A stretch of DNA of 51,796 nt from Myceligenerans indicum (lineage in GTDB: Bacteria; Actinomycetota; Actinomycetes; Actinomycetales; Cellulomonadaceae): assembly GCF_016742955.1 (NCBI RefSeq), contig NZ_JABBYC010000034.1, positions 1-51,796 on the forward strand. The letters are read 5' to 3'. Shown in pieces: positions 42,392 to 51,746 of the stretch. The notes under the pieces were generated by a model that worked only from the letters and a program-made list of their open reading frames with translations, did no database searches and was not told the DNA's origin. The number at the start of each line of letters is the position of its first letter. Positions within the stretch are counted from its first letter, which is position 1. The position numbers and the translations under genes were made by a program.

Positions 42392-43240
42392 CTACATACG
42401 GCTGGCGTGGATCGATGTGACGATGATCGCGCGCGCACCGATGTCGTGCAGGGCATCCATGACGCGGTTGGTGTCACCGCGCGGCACCATGACACGGACC
42501 GCCGACGCGTCCCGGTGGTGCTGCGGCGAGACCGTGGGCGACTCGAAGCCGGGCGTGATCGCCACGGCCTGCTCCAGCAGCTCGTTCGGCACCACGTAGT
42601 CCATCAGGACGTAGGAGCGGGCCGTGATGACGCCCTCGAGACGGCGCGTCAGCGTGCGCACGCCGGGCGGGGCGACGGCGTCGGCCTGACGGATCAGTAC
42701 CGCCTCGCTCGTGAGGATCGGGTCGCCGAACACCTCCAGGCCTGCGGCCTTGAGGGTGCTGCCGGTCTCCACGACATCGGCGATGAGGTCGGCGACCCCG
42801 AGCCCGACCGAGCTCTCCACCGCACCGTCCAGGTGGACGACGCCGGCCGGGGTGATCCCCTGCTTCGCGAGGTGGTCGGCGACCAGGGTCGTGTACGACG
42901 ACGCGACCCGGCGGCCCGCGATCTCGCCGACCTCACGCAGGGTCCCGACAGGCGCGGCGAAGCGGAACGTGGACCGCGCGAACCCGAGCGGCAGGTGCTC
43001 GACGGCGTTCGCGCCGGAGTCCAGCAGCAGGTCACGGCCGGTGATCCCGGCATCCACGGTGCCTGCGCCGACATAGACGGCCACGTCTCGCGGACGCAGG
43101 AAGAAGAACTCGCACCCGTTCTCGGGATCGGCGAGCACGAGCTCACGGCTGGAGCGGCGCTGCCGGTACCCGGCCTCGCGCAGCATCTCGGACGCGGGCT
43201 CCGACAGGGAGCCCTTGTTGGGGACGGCGATTCGCAGCAT
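42392..43240 (-). CDS. hisG: ATP phosphoribosyltransferase (long form)
   Basis: This 282-residue enzyme catalyses the first step of histidine synthesis, condensing ATP with PRPP. It has the N-terminal [15 protein letters not shown], the [11 protein letters not shown] segment, and the PRPP-binding loop around [19 protein letters not shown]-terminal ACT-like regulatory domain confers histidine feedback (long form, no HisZ needed). A purine-rich AAGGA tract precedes the ATG. It follows hisE after 98 bp. Confidence 0.95.
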   Translation of the reverse strand: MLRIAVPNKGSLSEPASEMLREAGYRQRRSSRELVLADPENGCEFFFLRPRDVAVYVGAGTVDAGITGRDLLLDSGANAVEHLPLGFARSTFRFAAPVGTLREVGEIAGRRVASSYTTLVADHLAKQGITPAGVVHLDGAVESSVGLGVADLIADVVETGSTLKAAGLEVFGDPILTSEAVLIRQADAVAPPGVRTLTRRLEGVITARSYVLMDYVVPNELLEQAVAITPGFESPTVSPQHHRDASAVRVMVPRGDTNRVMDALHDIGARAIIVTSIHASRM

Positions 43241-43338
43241 GTCTGTCTTTCCTTGTCGGACGTACGGCTGATCCAGGAGCGGGTTCCCGGCGCCTGCGGG
43301 CCCGGCCGTCGGCGGCCGGACCCGCGGGAGCCTGCCCG

Positions 43339-43602
43339 CTACAGATGCGTGTACACGTCCTCAAGGGTGAGACCCTTGGCGAGCATGATCACCTGCAGGT
43401 GGTAGAGGAGCTGGGAGATCTCCTCGGCCGTCTCGGCGTCCGACTGGTACTCCGCGGCCATCCAGACCTCGGCCGCCTCCTCGACGACCTTCTTGCCGAT
43501 GGCATGCACGCCGGCGTCCAGCTGCGCCACGGTGCCCGACCCTTCGGGGCGGGTGGCGGCCTTCTCGGAGAGCTCGGCGAACAGGGACTCGAAGGTCTTC
43601 AC
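43339..43602 (-). CDS. hisE: Phosphoribosyl-ATP pyrophosphatase
   Basis: This 87-residue enzyme performs the second step of histidine synthesis, releasing pyrophosphate from phosphoribosyl-ATP. It has the MazG-like core [17 protein letters not shown] and [22 protein letters not shown], whose acidic residues bind magnesium. Monofunctional hisE (separate from hisI) and the hisE-hisG pairing are typical for Actinobacteria. GTG at 43602 is supported by a -10 box 7 nt upstream, so it can be transcribed independently of the riboflavin operon that ends 17 bp before. Confidence 0.95.
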   Translation of the reverse strand: MKTFESLFAELSEKAATRPEGSGTVAQLDAGVHAIGKKVVEEAAEVWMAAEYQSDAETAEEISQLLYHLQVIMLAKGLTLEDVYTHL

Positions 43603-43609
43603 GGGCCCG

Positions 43610-43615
43610 AGCCTA
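43610..43615 (-). promoter_or_regulatory. -10 box of hisE-hisG
   Basis: TAGGCT on the minus strand, 7 nt before the hisE GTG and immediately after the ribH TAG stop, allowing histidine genes to be uncoupled from the FMN riboswitch operon. Confidence 0.5.
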
Positions 43616-43619
43616 GCCG

Positions 43620-44120
43620 CTACCGCAGGGCCACGGCCGTGGCGACCGCAGCCTGGACAGCCTCCTGCCCCTTGTCCTCCCGGCTGCCCGGCAGCCCCGC
43701 CCGGTCCAGCGCCTGCGCCTCGTCGTCGCACGTCAGCAGCCCGAACCCGACCGGGATACCCGTGCGCACGCTCACGTCGGCCAGGCCCGTGGTCGCGGCC
43801 GAGCACACGTAGTCGAAGTGAGGGGTGCCACCGCGGATCACCACACCGAGCGCCACCACGGCGTCGGGCAGCCGCGCGGCCGTGTCCCCCGCCTCCGGCA
43901 CCGGCCGCCCGGACAGCCCGGTCAGTCGCGCGGCCGCCACCGGCAGCTCGAACGACCCGGGCACCCGTACCTCGCTCCATCGCGCCCCGGACTCCCGCAG
44001 CGCCCGCCGTGCCCCTTCCAGCAGCCCGTCCATCACCTGGGTGTGCCAGCTCGCGGCGATCACCACCACGTTCAGCCCGCTGCCGTCCACCGACATCGCC
44101 GGTGCCCCTGCTCCACTCAT
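43620..44120 (-). CDS. ribH: 6,7-dimethyl-8-ribityllumazine synthase
   Basis: This 166-residue subunit of the lumazine synthase complex condenses the ribityl-pyrimidine with dihydroxybutanone phosphate. It shows [21 protein letters not shown], the [11 protein letters not shown] substrate loop and [17 protein letters not shown] with the active-site His. ATG overlaps the ribBA stop by 4 bp. A short Gly/Ser N-terminal extension precedes the fold. Confidence 0.95.
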   Translation of the reverse strand: MSGAGAPAMSVDGSGLNVVVIAASWHTQVMDGLLEGARRALRESGARWSEVRVPGSFELPVAAARLTGLSGRPVPEAGDTAARLPDAVVALGVVIRGGTPHFDYVCSAATTGLADVSVRTGIPVGFGLLTCDDEAQALDRAGLPGSREDKGQEAVQAAVATAVALR

Positions 44121-45544
44121 CGTGCGTCCTCCAGCATGTGTCCCATCCGATCCCGCTTCGTACTCAGGTAGGCCGCGTTGTGCGGCCCGGCGCCGACCCG
44201 CAGCGCCCGCTGCCCGGCGACGTCGACCCCCTCGGCCCGCAGGCCGGAGGTCTTGGCCGGGTTGTTCGTCAGCAGCTCGACGCGGTCGATCCCCAGGTCG
44301 CCGAGGATCGCGGCGGCGGCGCCGTACTCCCGGGCGTCCACCGGAAGGCCGAGCGAGGAGTTCGCGTCCACCGTGTCCAGGCCGCCGTCCTGCAGCGCGT
44401 AGGCCGCGATCTTGTCCGCCAGGCCGATCCCGCGGCCCTCGTGCCCGCGCAGGTACACCACCGCACCGGGCCGCCCCTCGTCCGCGGCCTGAGCCACCGC
44501 CTCCAGCGACGCGGTCAGCTGCGGACCGCAGTCGCAGCGCAGCGAGCCCAGCGCGTCGCCGGTCAGGCACTCCGAGTGCATCCGGACCAGCGCCGGGAGC
44601 GCGGAACGCGCGCCCTCACCGGGAGCCGCCGGCCCGGCCGGAGCCTCCGGCACGACGTCCGGGACGAGCGCCAGGTGCTCGGCGCCGGTGGCGGTGTCCC
44701 GGTAGGACGTGACCCGGAACATGCCGTGCGCGGTGGGCAGGAACGCCTCGGCGACCCGGATCGTGCGGGGCCGGGCCGGAGCCTCGCCCCCGGGCGCCTC
44801 CCGGACGGCCGTGTCGTCGTGGGTCGCCGACGGGGCCGCGCCGGGTGACGTGTCCGGCCCACCGGGACGCCCGTGGCCGGGCTCCGCGCCGCGGGCGAGG
44901 TGCTGGACGATGTCGGACACCGTCACCAGGACCAGCCCCTCGGCGTCGGCCAGGTGCAGGGCGTCGTCGTACCGCAGCATCTCGCCGTCGTCGGCGACGA
45001 GCTCGGCGATCCCCGCGACGGCACCGGAGCCGGTGTCGAGCCCGGCGAGGCGGACCAGGTCGACGGACGCCTCCGTGTGGCCGCGGCGTTCCGCGACCCC
45101 GCCGGGGCGGGCCCGCAGCGGGAGCACATGACCGGGCCGGATCAGGTCGGCGGCCGTGGCGGCGGGATCTGCCAGCGTGCGCAGCGTCAGCGCGCGGTCG
45201 GCCGCGCTGATCCCGGTGCCCACACCGCGCGCGTCGACCGACACGGTGTAGGCCGTGCGGCGCGGGTCCTCGCCGTTCTCCCACATCAGGGGCAGGCCCA
45301 GGGCGTCGGCCCGGTCCAGCGGCATGGGCGCGCACAGGTAGCCCGACGAGTGGCGCACCGTCCAGGCGACCCATTCGGTGGTCGCGGTACGGGCGGGCAG
45401 CACGACGTCGACCTCGTTCTCCCGGGACGCGTCGTCCGCGACGAGGACGGGCCGCCCGGCGCGCAGCGCCTCCAGCGCGGCGGCGACGGTGTGGCCGGTG
45501 CCGGTTGTGGTCGCTGCGCGGTGATCAGGGACGACGGCGGTCAT
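44117..45544 (-). CDS. ribBA: Bifunctional DHBP synthase / GTP cyclohydrolase II
   Basis: This 475-residue fusion has RibB (1-~215) with [21 protein letters not shown] and GHTEASVDL, and RibA (~265-475) with the zinc motif [17 protein letters not shown], the [10 protein letters not shown] loop and ELLTNNPAK. Together these supply both riboflavin precursors. In RibB, the ENEGD of most homologues reads ENEVD. An Ala/Pro/Glu-rich linker of ~40 residues joins the domains. The start overlaps ribE by 4 bp; ribH follows with the same overlap, forming a tight ribE-ribBA-ribH operon. Confidence 0.95.
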   Translation of the reverse strand: MTAVVPDHRAATTTGTGHTVAAALEALRAGRPVLVADDASRENEVDVVLPARTATTEWVAWTVRHSSGYLCAPMPLDRADALGLPLMWENGEDPRRTAYTVSVDARGVGTGISAADRALTLRTLADPAATAADLIRPGHVLPLRARPGGVAERRGHTEASVDLVRLAGLDTGSGAVAGIAELVADDGEMLRYDDALHLADAEGLVLVTVSDIVQHLARGAEPGHGRPGGPDTSPGAAPSATHDDTAVREAPGGEAPARPRTIRVAEAFLPTAHGMFRVTSYRDTATGAEHLALVPDVVPEAPAGPAAPGEGARSALPALVRMHSECLTGDALGSLRCDCGPQLTASLEAVAQAADEGRPGAVVYLRGHEGRGIGLADKIAAYALQDGGLDTVDANSSLGLPVDAREYGAAAAILGDLGIDRVELLTNNPAKTSGLRAEGVDVAGQRALRVGAGPHNAAYLSTKRDRMGHMLEDAR

Positions 45545-46263
45545 GCGTGCACCTCCGGGTTCGATGCGGGGACGTGGGGTGGCAGGAGGGAGGGCCCGCC
45601 GGCGGCGGGGCCGGGGTGCGCCCCGGAGGCCGTCAGGAGGCGTTCGGCGTACTTCGCGAGGACGTCCACCTCGACGTTCACGGCCGATCCGGGCGTGAGC
45701 TCTCCGAGGGTCGTGGCCTCCAGCGTCGTGGGGATGAGGGAAACGCCGAACGTGCCCTGCCCGGGTCCGGCCGGGTCGGAGACGTGGGTGACGGTCAGGG
45801 AGACACCGCCCAGCGCGATGGAACCCTTCTCGGCGACGTAGCGCAGGAGTGCGGGATCGGCCTCGAACGTGAGCTCGTCCCAGCGCGGTCCCGGGTTCCG
45901 CGTCACCAGGGTGGCGGTGCCGTCGACGTGGCCCTGGACGACGTGGCCGCCCAGGCGGCCGTTCGCCGGCAGCGCGCGCTCCAGGTTCACCCGGGCTCCC
46001 GGGGTGAGCCCGCCGAGGGTGCTGCGGCGCAGGGTCTCGGGCATGACCTCGAAGGTGAGGGTGGGCTCGGAGCCGGCCGTGGCGTGGTCCTCGGTGACGT
46101 CGGTGACGGTCAGGCAGACGCCGTTGACGGCGACGGAGTCGCCCAGGCGGGCGTCGGAGGCGGCCAGGGGCGCGGCGACCGTGAGAATCGCGTCGGTACC
46201 TGCCGCGTCGGGATGAGCGAAGGAGCGGACCGTGCCGGTCTCCTCGACGATGCCGGTGAACAT
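45541..46263 (-). CDS. ribE: Riboflavin synthase alpha chain
   Basis: This 240-residue enzyme dismutates two lumazines to riboflavin. It has the duplicated lumazine-binding fold: MFTGIVEETGTV and SVAVNGVCLTV in repeat one, LGGHVVQGHVDG and GSIALGGVSLTV in repeat two. It is slightly longer than the ~210-residue norm because of a Pro/Ala tail. ATG at 46263 is the canonical MFTGI start. It is the first gene under the FMN riboswitch, 155 bp downstream of the aptamer. Confidence 0.95.
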   Translation of the reverse strand: MFTGIVEETGTVRSFAHPDAAGTDAILTVAAPLAASDARLGDSVAVNGVCLTVTDVTEDHATAGSEPTLTFEVMPETLRRSTLGGLTPGARVNLERALPANGRLGGHVVQGHVDGTATLVTRNPGPRWDELTFEADPALLRYVAEKGSIALGGVSLTVTHVSDPAGPGQGTFGVSLIPTTLEATTLGELTPGSAVNVEVDVLAKYAERLLTASGAHPGPAAGGPSLLPPHVPASNPEVHA

Positions 46264-46418
46264 CTGCGGTTTCCCTCCCAGAGCGTCGGTGCTCCGGGGT
46301 TCGCCGAGAGATCGCCTGCGAGCCAGGCCGGGAATCCTCCCGGGCGGCGCACGGACGACGGCGCCGGCCACGAACACCGGCCCGTCCCGTGAGGTACGGC
46401 CCGACGCCCACGGCCGTA

Positions 46419-46548
46419 CGTGCTTCCTCCCATCCGGACTTTCACCGTCGGCCCTGGAATTTCACCAGGTCAACCGGCCTGCCGTGAGGCAGGTCGCGGG
46501 TCGCGGGCTGTCACCGCCGGTTCGGAATTACACCGACCCCGGAGCACG
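46419..46548 (-). ncRNA. FMN riboswitch (RFN element)
   Basis: On the minus strand the conserved blocks appear in order: ggggtcggtgtaattccg, accggcggtgacagccc, gttgacctggtgaaattcc, gggccgacggtgaaagtcc, then ggatgggaggaagcac. The match to the FMN aptamer is nearly complete. It precedes ribE-ribBA-ribH and should repress them when FMN is abundant. The expression platform lies within 46264-46418. Confidence 0.95.
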
Positions 46549-46691
46549 TAGGTGTGGTACTGCTTGCACCGATAAGCATGCCACAACCGGTGCGCGCCCC
46601 GGGAGTGTCCTTCGTCTCACGGCACGGCCGAGGACGCCCGGAGATTCAGGGCAGGTTCTCCGGCGGGTTCAGTGCCGGGATCAGGGCGCGT

Positions 46692-47354
46692 TCAGTGACG
46701 GTGGGCGGAGGCCAGGTCGCGCAGGGCCGCGATCTCGCCGGCGGCGTCGTCGGCCCCGTAGACCGCCGATCCGGCGACGAACACGTTCGCGCCGGCGTCG
46801 GCCGCGCGGTCGATGGTGTCACGGGAGATGCCGCCGTCCACCTGTACCCACACGTCCAGCCCGGACTCGCCGATCGCCTGGCGGGCGCGGCGGATCTTGG
46901 GCAGGGTGCCGTCGATGAACGACTGGCCGCCGAAACCGGGCTCGACCGTCATGACCAGGATCATGTCGACCTCGGCGAGCAGGTCGAGGAACGGTTCGAC
47001 GGGCGTGGCCGGGCGCAGCGCCACACCGGCGCGCGAGCCCAGGCGGCGCAGTTCGCGGGCGAGGCGGACGGGCGCCTGGGCGGCCTCGGCGTGGAACGTC
47101 ACGGACGCAGCCCCGGCCTCCGCGTAGGCGGGCGCCCAGCGGTCCGGGTCCTCGATCATCAGGTGCGCGTCCACGGGCACCGGCGACACCTTGGTCAGCC
47201 GCTCGAACACGGGCAGGCCCAGGGTCAGGTTCGGCACGAAGTGGTTGTCCATGACGTCCACGTGCGCGAAGTCGGCGTCGGAGATGCGCTGCAGCTCGCT
47301 CTCCAGGTTCATGAAGTCCGCCGACAGGATGCTCGGTGCGATGAGGGCGCTCAT
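46692..47354 (-). CDS. rpe: Ribulose-phosphate 3-epimerase
   Basis: This 220-residue TIM-barrel enzyme interconverts ribulose-5-phosphate and xylulose-5-phosphate. It shows [10 protein letters not shown], the metal-binding [11 protein letters not shown] and [17 protein letters not shown] and VQVDGGI. It supplies ribulose-5-phosphate for riboflavin synthesis next door. ATG at 47354 has a -10 box 7 nt upstream and no Shine-Dalgarno. Between it and ribE lies the FMN riboswitch, so rib genes have their own control. Confidence 0.95.
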   Translation of the reverse strand: MSALIAPSILSADFMNLESELQRISDADFAHVDVMDNHFVPNLTLGLPVFERLTKVSPVPVDAHLMIEDPDRWAPAYAEAGAASVTFHAEAAQAPVRLARELRRLGSRAGVALRPATPVEPFLDLLAEVDMILVMTVEPGFGGQSFIDGTLPKIRRARQAIGESGLDVWVQVDGGISRDTIDRAADAGANVFVAGSAVYGADDAAGEIAALRDLASAHRH

Positions 47355-47361
47355 GCGGCCA

Positions 47362-47367
47362 AGCCTA
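47362..47367 (-). promoter_or_regulatory. -10 box of rpe
   Basis: TAGGCT on the minus strand, 7 nt before the rpe ATG; identical to the hisE and PHP-gene boxes. Confidence 0.55.
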
Positions 47368-47407
47368 GAGTGCGGCAGCACGACTCCTGGTCGGCGTCCC
47401 ATGACGG

Positions 47408-47413
47408 CACAAT
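47408..47413 (+). promoter_or_regulatory. Candidate -10 of small upstream ORF
   Basis: CACAAT within ggcacaat, 7 nt before GTG 47421. The same octamer occurs at the same distance before the yetF-like gene. Confidence 0.4.
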
Positions 47414-47420
47414 GTCCTCC

Positions 47421-47501
47421 GTGCCCGAATTCTTGGAACAGCGGTCTTCTCCGGGCCGCCGCAGACCCGATGCCGCGGCCTGCGGGGAGCATCACCGTTG
47501 A
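47421..47501 (+). CDS. Small upstream ORF (26 residues)
   Basis: This 27-codon frame starts at GTG, begins [19 protein letters not shown] and ends in a TGA that overlaps the TTG start of the next gene (TTGA). The start sits 7 nt after a -10-like box. It has no recognised domain. Its likely role is translational coupling that delivers ribosomes to the weak TTG start; a functional micropeptide is possible but unproven. Confidence 0.45.
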   Translation: MPEFLEQRSSPGRRRPDAAACGEHHR

Positions 47502-48028
47502 CCCGTTCCCGAGGGCCGTTCGGGCTGCTGGTGGCCGTCATCCGTCGGCAGGCAGCGCAGACGTCACGGGCGAGCCTGGGGCACCTGGTCAAGAACCTGA
47601 TCGCCGCCGCCGTGCTGCTCCCGTGGATCACCACGCTGGTGGTCCACGCGGCGATCACCCAGTACGCGCTCGACACCCGTGGTGTGGTCGCGGACGCCGT
47701 CGTCGCCGAGACCCAGCCCGAGCCCGCCGCCCGCGGGAACGTCGCCATCGACATCGAGCCGTTCGGGGACGGTGACATCCGCATCCTGCGCCACTACGCG
47801 CAGCGCCCCGCGAGCTGGGACGGCTACACCTTCTCCGTGACCTACGATCCCCTCGACCCGGACCGCGTCACCCAGACCGGGGTGGACGTGTGGCCTCCCG
47901 TGCTGGGCCCGATGGGGATCGCCGCCGCTCTCGTCCTGCTGTGGATGCTGCCCTTCGAGGTCCTGGAGCTCCTGGGCCGAGCCTCCGGGCTGCGCATCCG
48001 GCAGGAGGCGCGGGAACCACCCCGGTGA
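47498..48028 (+). CDS. DUF3592-like membrane protein
   Basis: This 176-residue protein has two membrane helices ([20 protein letters not shown] and [21 protein letters not shown]). A central extracytoplasmic region reads [14 protein letters not shown] then [13 protein letters not shown], close to the DUF3592 pattern. The function is unknown. It starts at TTG, overlapping the stop of a 26-residue upstream frame. With the YetF gene it forms a plus-strand insertion between rpe and rsmB, which are adjacent in many relatives. Confidence 0.6.
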   Translation: MTRSRGPFGLLVAVIRRQAAQTSRASLGHLVKNLIAAAVLLPWITTLVVHAAITQYALDTRGVVADAVVAETQPEPAARGNVAIDIEPFGDGDIRILRHYAQRPASWDGYTFSVTYDPLDPDRVTQTGVDVWPPVLGPMGIAAALVLLWMLPFEVLELLGRASGLRIRQEAREPPR

Positions 48029-48119
48029 CACCGGCGGCGCACCGTGCCGGCCGCCGGTGCCCGGTGGGCCGGTGGGCCAGTGGTGCCACGACGATGCCTC
48101 GCCCGCTCCGGTGAGGCGG

Positions 48120-48125
48120 CACAAT
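48120..48125 (+). promoter_or_regulatory. Candidate -10 of yetF-like gene
   Basis: CACAAT, 7 nt before GTG 48133; no Shine-Dalgarno visible. Confidence 0.4.
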
Positions 48126-48132
48126 CGCCTGT

Positions 48133-48675
48133 GTGAGAGAACTTCTGGGGATCACGCCGCTCGAAGCCGTCGCCGTCGTCCTGGCCACCGTGGGAATGTA
48201 CGCGGCGCTGGTGGTGCTGGTGCGGCTGCTCGGGCAGCGCATGCTGGCCGGGCTGTCGGCGTTCGACCTGGCCGCGATCATCGGGATCGGCTCCATCATG
48301 GGCCGCGCCGCCCTCGGTGAGGCACCACACCTGGCCGGCGGCATCATCGCCCTGGCGACGCTGGCGGGCTGTCAGCTGGCGACGAGCCGGATCGGCGGCT
48401 GGGGAGCCCGCGCGATCACCACGCGCCCGGTGGTGCTCATGGCCGGGTCGCAGGTCGTGGAGCGCAATCTGCGGCGCTGCCGCATCGCCCCGCACGAGCT
48501 GGCGGGCAGGCTGCGGCAGGCCGGGATCCGGAACGTCGACGAGGTGGCGATGGCGGTGCTGGAGCCGTCGGGGACGATCAGCGTGACGCGGCGCGGCACG
48601 GACGTCTCCCCGTTCCTGCTCGACGGCGTGGACGGCGCGGACCTGGTGCGCAAGTCGCTGGGCCGTACCGAGTGA
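48133..48675 (+). CDS. YetF/DUF421 family membrane protein
   Basis: This 180-residue protein has three N-terminal helices (AVAVVLATVGMYAALVVLV, LSAFDLAAIIGIGSIMG, LAGGIIALATLAGCQLAT) and a soluble C-terminal YetF domain (RPVVLMAGSQVVERNLRRCRI, LRQAGIRNVDEVAMAVLEPSG). The conserved AFDLAAIIGIGSIMGRA motif is intact. The family is linked to membrane stress and spore physiology in Bacillus; its biochemical role is unknown. The stop codon lies inside the terminator hairpin shared with rsmB. Confidence 0.88.
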   Translation: MRELLGITPLEAVAVVLATVGMYAALVVLVRLLGQRMLAGLSAFDLAAIIGIGSIMGRAALGEAPHLAGGIIALATLAGCQLATSRIGGWGARAITTRPVVLMAGSQVVERNLRRCRIAPHELAGRLRQAGIRNVDEVAMAVLEPSGTISVTRRGTDVSPFLLDGVDGADLVRKSLGRTE

Positions 48676-48713
48676 CTGGACGGGCCCCCGTCATCGGGGC
48701 CCCGTCCGGTCAC
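48672..48713. terminator. Bidirectional hairpin overlapping yetF stop
   Basis: Nineteen-bp arms with two mismatches and a 4-nt loop (tcat) begin at the yetF-like TGA and lie before the convergent rsmB stop. Confidence 0.75.
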
Positions 48714-48732
48714 GGGACGGGCCGGTGGGCCG

Positions 48733-50466
48733 TCAGCGTTTGCGCAGCAGGGTCAGGTGCATCGCGTCGGTGCCGTGGACGTGCGGCCAGAGCTGGACGT
48801 CGTCGCGGGCGGCGTCGCCCGCGGGCAGCCGCAGGTCCGGCGTCGTGCCGTCGGGCAGGCGGCGCAGCACCGACCGCACGGCGTGAGGGGTGTCGAGGCG
48901 TTCGACGTCGTCCCGTTTGCGCAGCACGTCGGTCACCACGAGCTGCGTCTCGGCCAGCACGGGTGAGCAGGTGACGTAGGCGACAACGCCGCCGGGCCGG
49001 ACCGCGTCGAGCGCGGAGGCCAGGAGCTCACGTTGCAGGCCGGTCAGGGTCGCCAGGTCCGCCGGGGTGCGGCGCCAGCGGGACTCGGGGCGGCGGCGCA
49101 GGGCGCCCAGGCCCGTGCAGGGCGCGTCGAGGAGCACGCGGTCGTAGGCGCCGGGTTCGTCGGTCCCGAGGTCGCGGCCGTCGCCGGTGCGCACCTCCTC
49201 CACGACGCCCTCCGGAACGGCGTGCAGCGCCCGCCGCACGAGCCGTGCCCGGTGGGGCTGCACCTCGTTGGCGACGAGCGTCGCGCCCTGCCGTGCGGCC
49301 AGGGCGGCGAGCAGTGCCGCCTTGCCGCCGGGTCCGGCGCACAGGTCGAGCCAGCGCTCGGCCCGCCCGCCGGCGGCCTCCGGTGCGGCCTCGTGAGACG
49401 CCGGCGGAGCGGCGTCGGGCCGCGGCGCGGTGTCCTCGTCCTGCGCCGTGTCGAGCGGGACACCCGCCAGGGCGAGAGTGACCAGCTGGGAGCCTTCGTC
49501 CTGCACCCCGGCGCGCCCGTCACGCACGGCGGGCACGGCCCCCGGGTCGTTGCCGTCCAGCACGAGCGCGGTGGGCGCCCAGCGGCCCGGCACGAGGTCG
49601 GCGTCGTGCCAGGCGTCGTCGTCGGACACGTCGACCAGGCCCGGGCGGGCCACGAGCGTGACGCGCGGCGCGGCGTTGTCGGCGGCCAGCAGGTCACCGA
49701 TCTCGGACGGGTCCCGGCCGTGGCCGGCCAGCGCCTCGCGCAGGGAACGCGCGACCCACACCGGGTGGGACTCCACCGCGGCCAGCGCGGTCAGCTCGTC
49801 CGGCGCGCCGGCCCTGATCCGTTCCAGCCATTCCTGACGGCCGGCCTCGGACACGCGGCGCAGGACCGCGTTGACGAACTGCGCCGGCCCGGCCCCCACC
49901 TCGGCCCGTGCGAGCGCGACGGTCTCGGACACGGCGGCATGGGACGGGACCCGCATCCCCAGGAGCTGGTGCGTGCCCAGGCGCAGCACGTCCAGCACGG
50001 CGGCGTCGAGCTCGCCCAGCGGCCGGTCCACGCAGTCGGCGAGGACGGCGTCGTACCGGCCGCGCAGGCGCAGGGTGCCGTAGGTCAGCTCGGTGGCGAA
50101 CCCGGCGTCGCGGCCGCGGATGCGTCGCTCGGCCAGCAGGGGCGGCAGGACGAGGTTGGCGTAGGCGTCGGACTCGTCCACCTGGCGCAGCACGTCGAAC
50201 GCCGCGGTGCGTGCCGGGTCGGTGCGTTTGGCGCGCTGCCCGGGTGCCTGCCGGGAACCAGACCGCTCGCCCCGCAGCCGCGCCGCGGACCGCTCCCGGC
50301 CGCGGGCGTTCCTGCGGTCCTCGCCGCCCGTGCGGTGCCGGTCACCGCCGTGTTCCTCGCGCCCGGTCTCCGTCCGGCGCCGGTCGTGCCCGCCCCGGCC
50401 CGGGCCACCGGTGCGTCCACCGCGGCGGTCGGCGGACCCGCCTCGGGCGTCGTCGTAGCCGCTCAT
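48733..50466 (-). CDS. rsmB: 16S rRNA m5C967 methyltransferase
   Basis: This 577-residue enzyme has a basic, Arg/Gly-rich disordered N-terminus (1-~85), a NusB-like RNA-binding domain ([23 protein letters not shown]) and a Rossmann methyltransferase domain. The SAM motif is [15 protein letters not shown]. The catalytic cysteines are in [17 protein letters not shown] and [10 protein letters not shown]. It methylates C967 of 16S rRNA. The ATG overlaps the fmt stop by 4 bp. The N-terminal extension is longer than in E. coli. Confidence 0.93.
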   Translation of the reverse strand: MSGYDDARGGSADRRGGRTGGPGRGGHDRRRTETGREEHGGDRHRTGGEDRRNARGRERSAARLRGERSGSRQAPGQRAKRTDPARTAAFDVLRQVDESDAYANLVLPPLLAERRIRGRDAGFATELTYGTLRLRGRYDAVLADCVDRPLGELDAAVLDVLRLGTHQLLGMRVPSHAAVSETVALARAEVGAGPAQFVNAVLRRVSEAGRQEWLERIRAGAPDELTALAAVESHPVWVARSLREALAGHGRDPSEIGDLLAADNAAPRVTLVARPGLVDVSDDDAWHDADLVPGRWAPTALVLDGNDPGAVPAVRDGRAGVQDEGSQLVTLALAGVPLDTAQDEDTAPRPDAAPPASHEAAPEAAGGRAERWLDLCAGPGGKAALLAALAARQGATLVANEVQPHRARLVRRALHAVPEGVVEEVRTGDGRDLGTDEPGAYDRVLLDAPCTGLGALRRRPESRWRRTPADLATLTGLQRELLASALDAVRPGGVVAYVTCSPVLAETQLVVTDVLRKRDDVERLDTPHAVRSVLRRLPDGTTPDLRLPAGDAARDDVQLWPHVHGTDAMHLTLLRKR

Positions 50467-51440
50467 GCCCGGGCCTCCGTTCCGCCCAGCACGAGCCCGG
50501 CGTCGATCAGCGGCCGGCCGGCCCCGCGCGCCCAGTCCGGGGCGGGCATGTGCTTCTTGCCCGGCGGCTTGACCTGGCCCAGCGCGACGGCATGGGTCGC
50601 GGTGCCGACCAGGACCCGCTTCTTCTCGCCGCGGACCTGCCCGGGCGCGAGATCGGTGACGTCCGGGACCGGCGTGACCGGGCCGAGGCCGAGCCGCGCC
50701 CCGCCTGCGGCATCCTGGCCCTCCGGGTGCGGCAGCTCGGTCCACGCCCCGGGTGCGGGAGTGCAGCCACGCACGAGCCGGTCGATCGCGAGCGCGGGCA
50801 CGTTCCAGCGGACCTCCGCGTCGGCCGGAGTGAGCTTCGGGGCGATCGAGACGCCGTCGGACGGTTGCGGCTGCGGGGACAGTGCGCCGTCCTCCAGGGC
50901 GTCGAGCGTGCGGACGAGCAGTTCGGCGCCGGAGACGGCCAGCCGCTCCAGCAGGTCGCCGGAGGTGTCGGTGGGCCGGATCGATTCGGTGGTGGTGCCG
51001 AGCACCGGGCCGGTGTCCATGCCTTCGTCCAGCAGGAACGTGGTGGCGCCGGTCACCTCGTCCCCGGCGATGAGGGCCCGCTGCACGGGTGCGGCGCCCC
51101 GCCAGGCGGGCAGCACGGAGAAGTGCAGGTTGACCCAGCCCAGACGGGGCACGGCCAGCACCTCGGGACGCAGGATGTGCCCGTAGGCCACCACGGGCGC
51201 GGCGTCGACGGCGAGCTCGCGCAGGGTGGTGAGGAACTCCTCGCCGCGGGGCCGGTCGGTGATCACCGGGATGCCCGCCGCCTCGGCCCGGACACGTACG
51301 GGGCTGGGGGTGAGCCTCCGGCCCCGCCCCGACGGCGCGTCGGCGCGGGTCAGCACGGCCACCACCTCGTGACGGGAAGCGATCAGCGCCTCGAGCGAGG
51401 CGACGGCAGGTTCAGGAGTTCCGGCAAACAGGAGACGCAC
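50463..51440 (-). CDS. fmt: Methionyl-tRNA formyltransferase
   Basis: This 325-residue enzyme formylates initiator Met-tRNA using 10-formyl-THF. The N-terminal domain shows [37 protein letters not shown] and [17 protein letters not shown]. The C-terminal domain carries the tRNA-binding fold. It opens the fmt-rsmB operon. GTG at 51440 has a -10 box 6 nt upstream. The def and priA genes often found upstream are not in the window. Confidence 0.95.
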   Translation of the reverse strand: MRLLFAGTPEPAVASLEALIASRHEVVAVLTRADAPSGRGRRLTPSPVRVRAEAAGIPVITDRPRGEEFLTTLRELAVDAAPVVAYGHILRPEVLAVPRLGWVNLHFSVLPAWRGAAPVQRALIAGDEVTGATTFLLDEGMDTGPVLGTTTESIRPTDTSGDLLERLAVSGAELLVRTLDALEDGALSPQPQPSDGVSIAPKLTPADAEVRWNVPALAIDRLVRGCTPAPGAWTELPHPEGQDAAGGARLGLGPVTPVPDVTDLAPGQVRGEKKRVLVGTATHAVALGQVKPPGKKHMPAPDWARGAGRPLIDAGLVLGGTEARA

Positions 51441-51446
51441 CGGGCA

Positions 51447-51452
51447 AGTCTA
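51447..51452 (-). promoter_or_regulatory. -10 box of fmt-rsmB operon
   Basis: TAGACT on the minus strand, 6 nt before the fmt GTG, predicting a leaderless transcript. Confidence 0.5.
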
Positions 51453-51713
51453 CGAGCGGGCCGGCGCTCGCGTTGCCTCGGCGACGGCGCTCCCGCACGA
51501 CCCGCCACCCCCGCCGGCCCCGCACCGCGAGGCATTTCGCAACCGATATCCACGCCTGTTTCCGATACGCCGGGCAACACCGCCGGAACCTACTCTCAGC
51601 AGACCGGGGCGTCGACGACGCCGCCCCTCGCGCACGTGCCACCTCACCAGGTCACCGCGCCGAAGGCGGAAGCCGCCCCGCACCGGCCCCCACCGCCCAG
51701 AAGGAGAACCGAC

Positions 51714-51746
51714 ATGCCCGCACGCCACACCCGACCGGCCCCCGAC
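51714..51746 (+). CDS. Truncated 5' end of an unknown gene
   Basis: Eleven codons (MPARHTRPAPD) follow a good ribosome site (AAGGAGAA, 51701-51708) and then run into adapter. The product cannot be identified. The 270 bp between it and fmt shows no other ORF. Confidence 0.45.
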
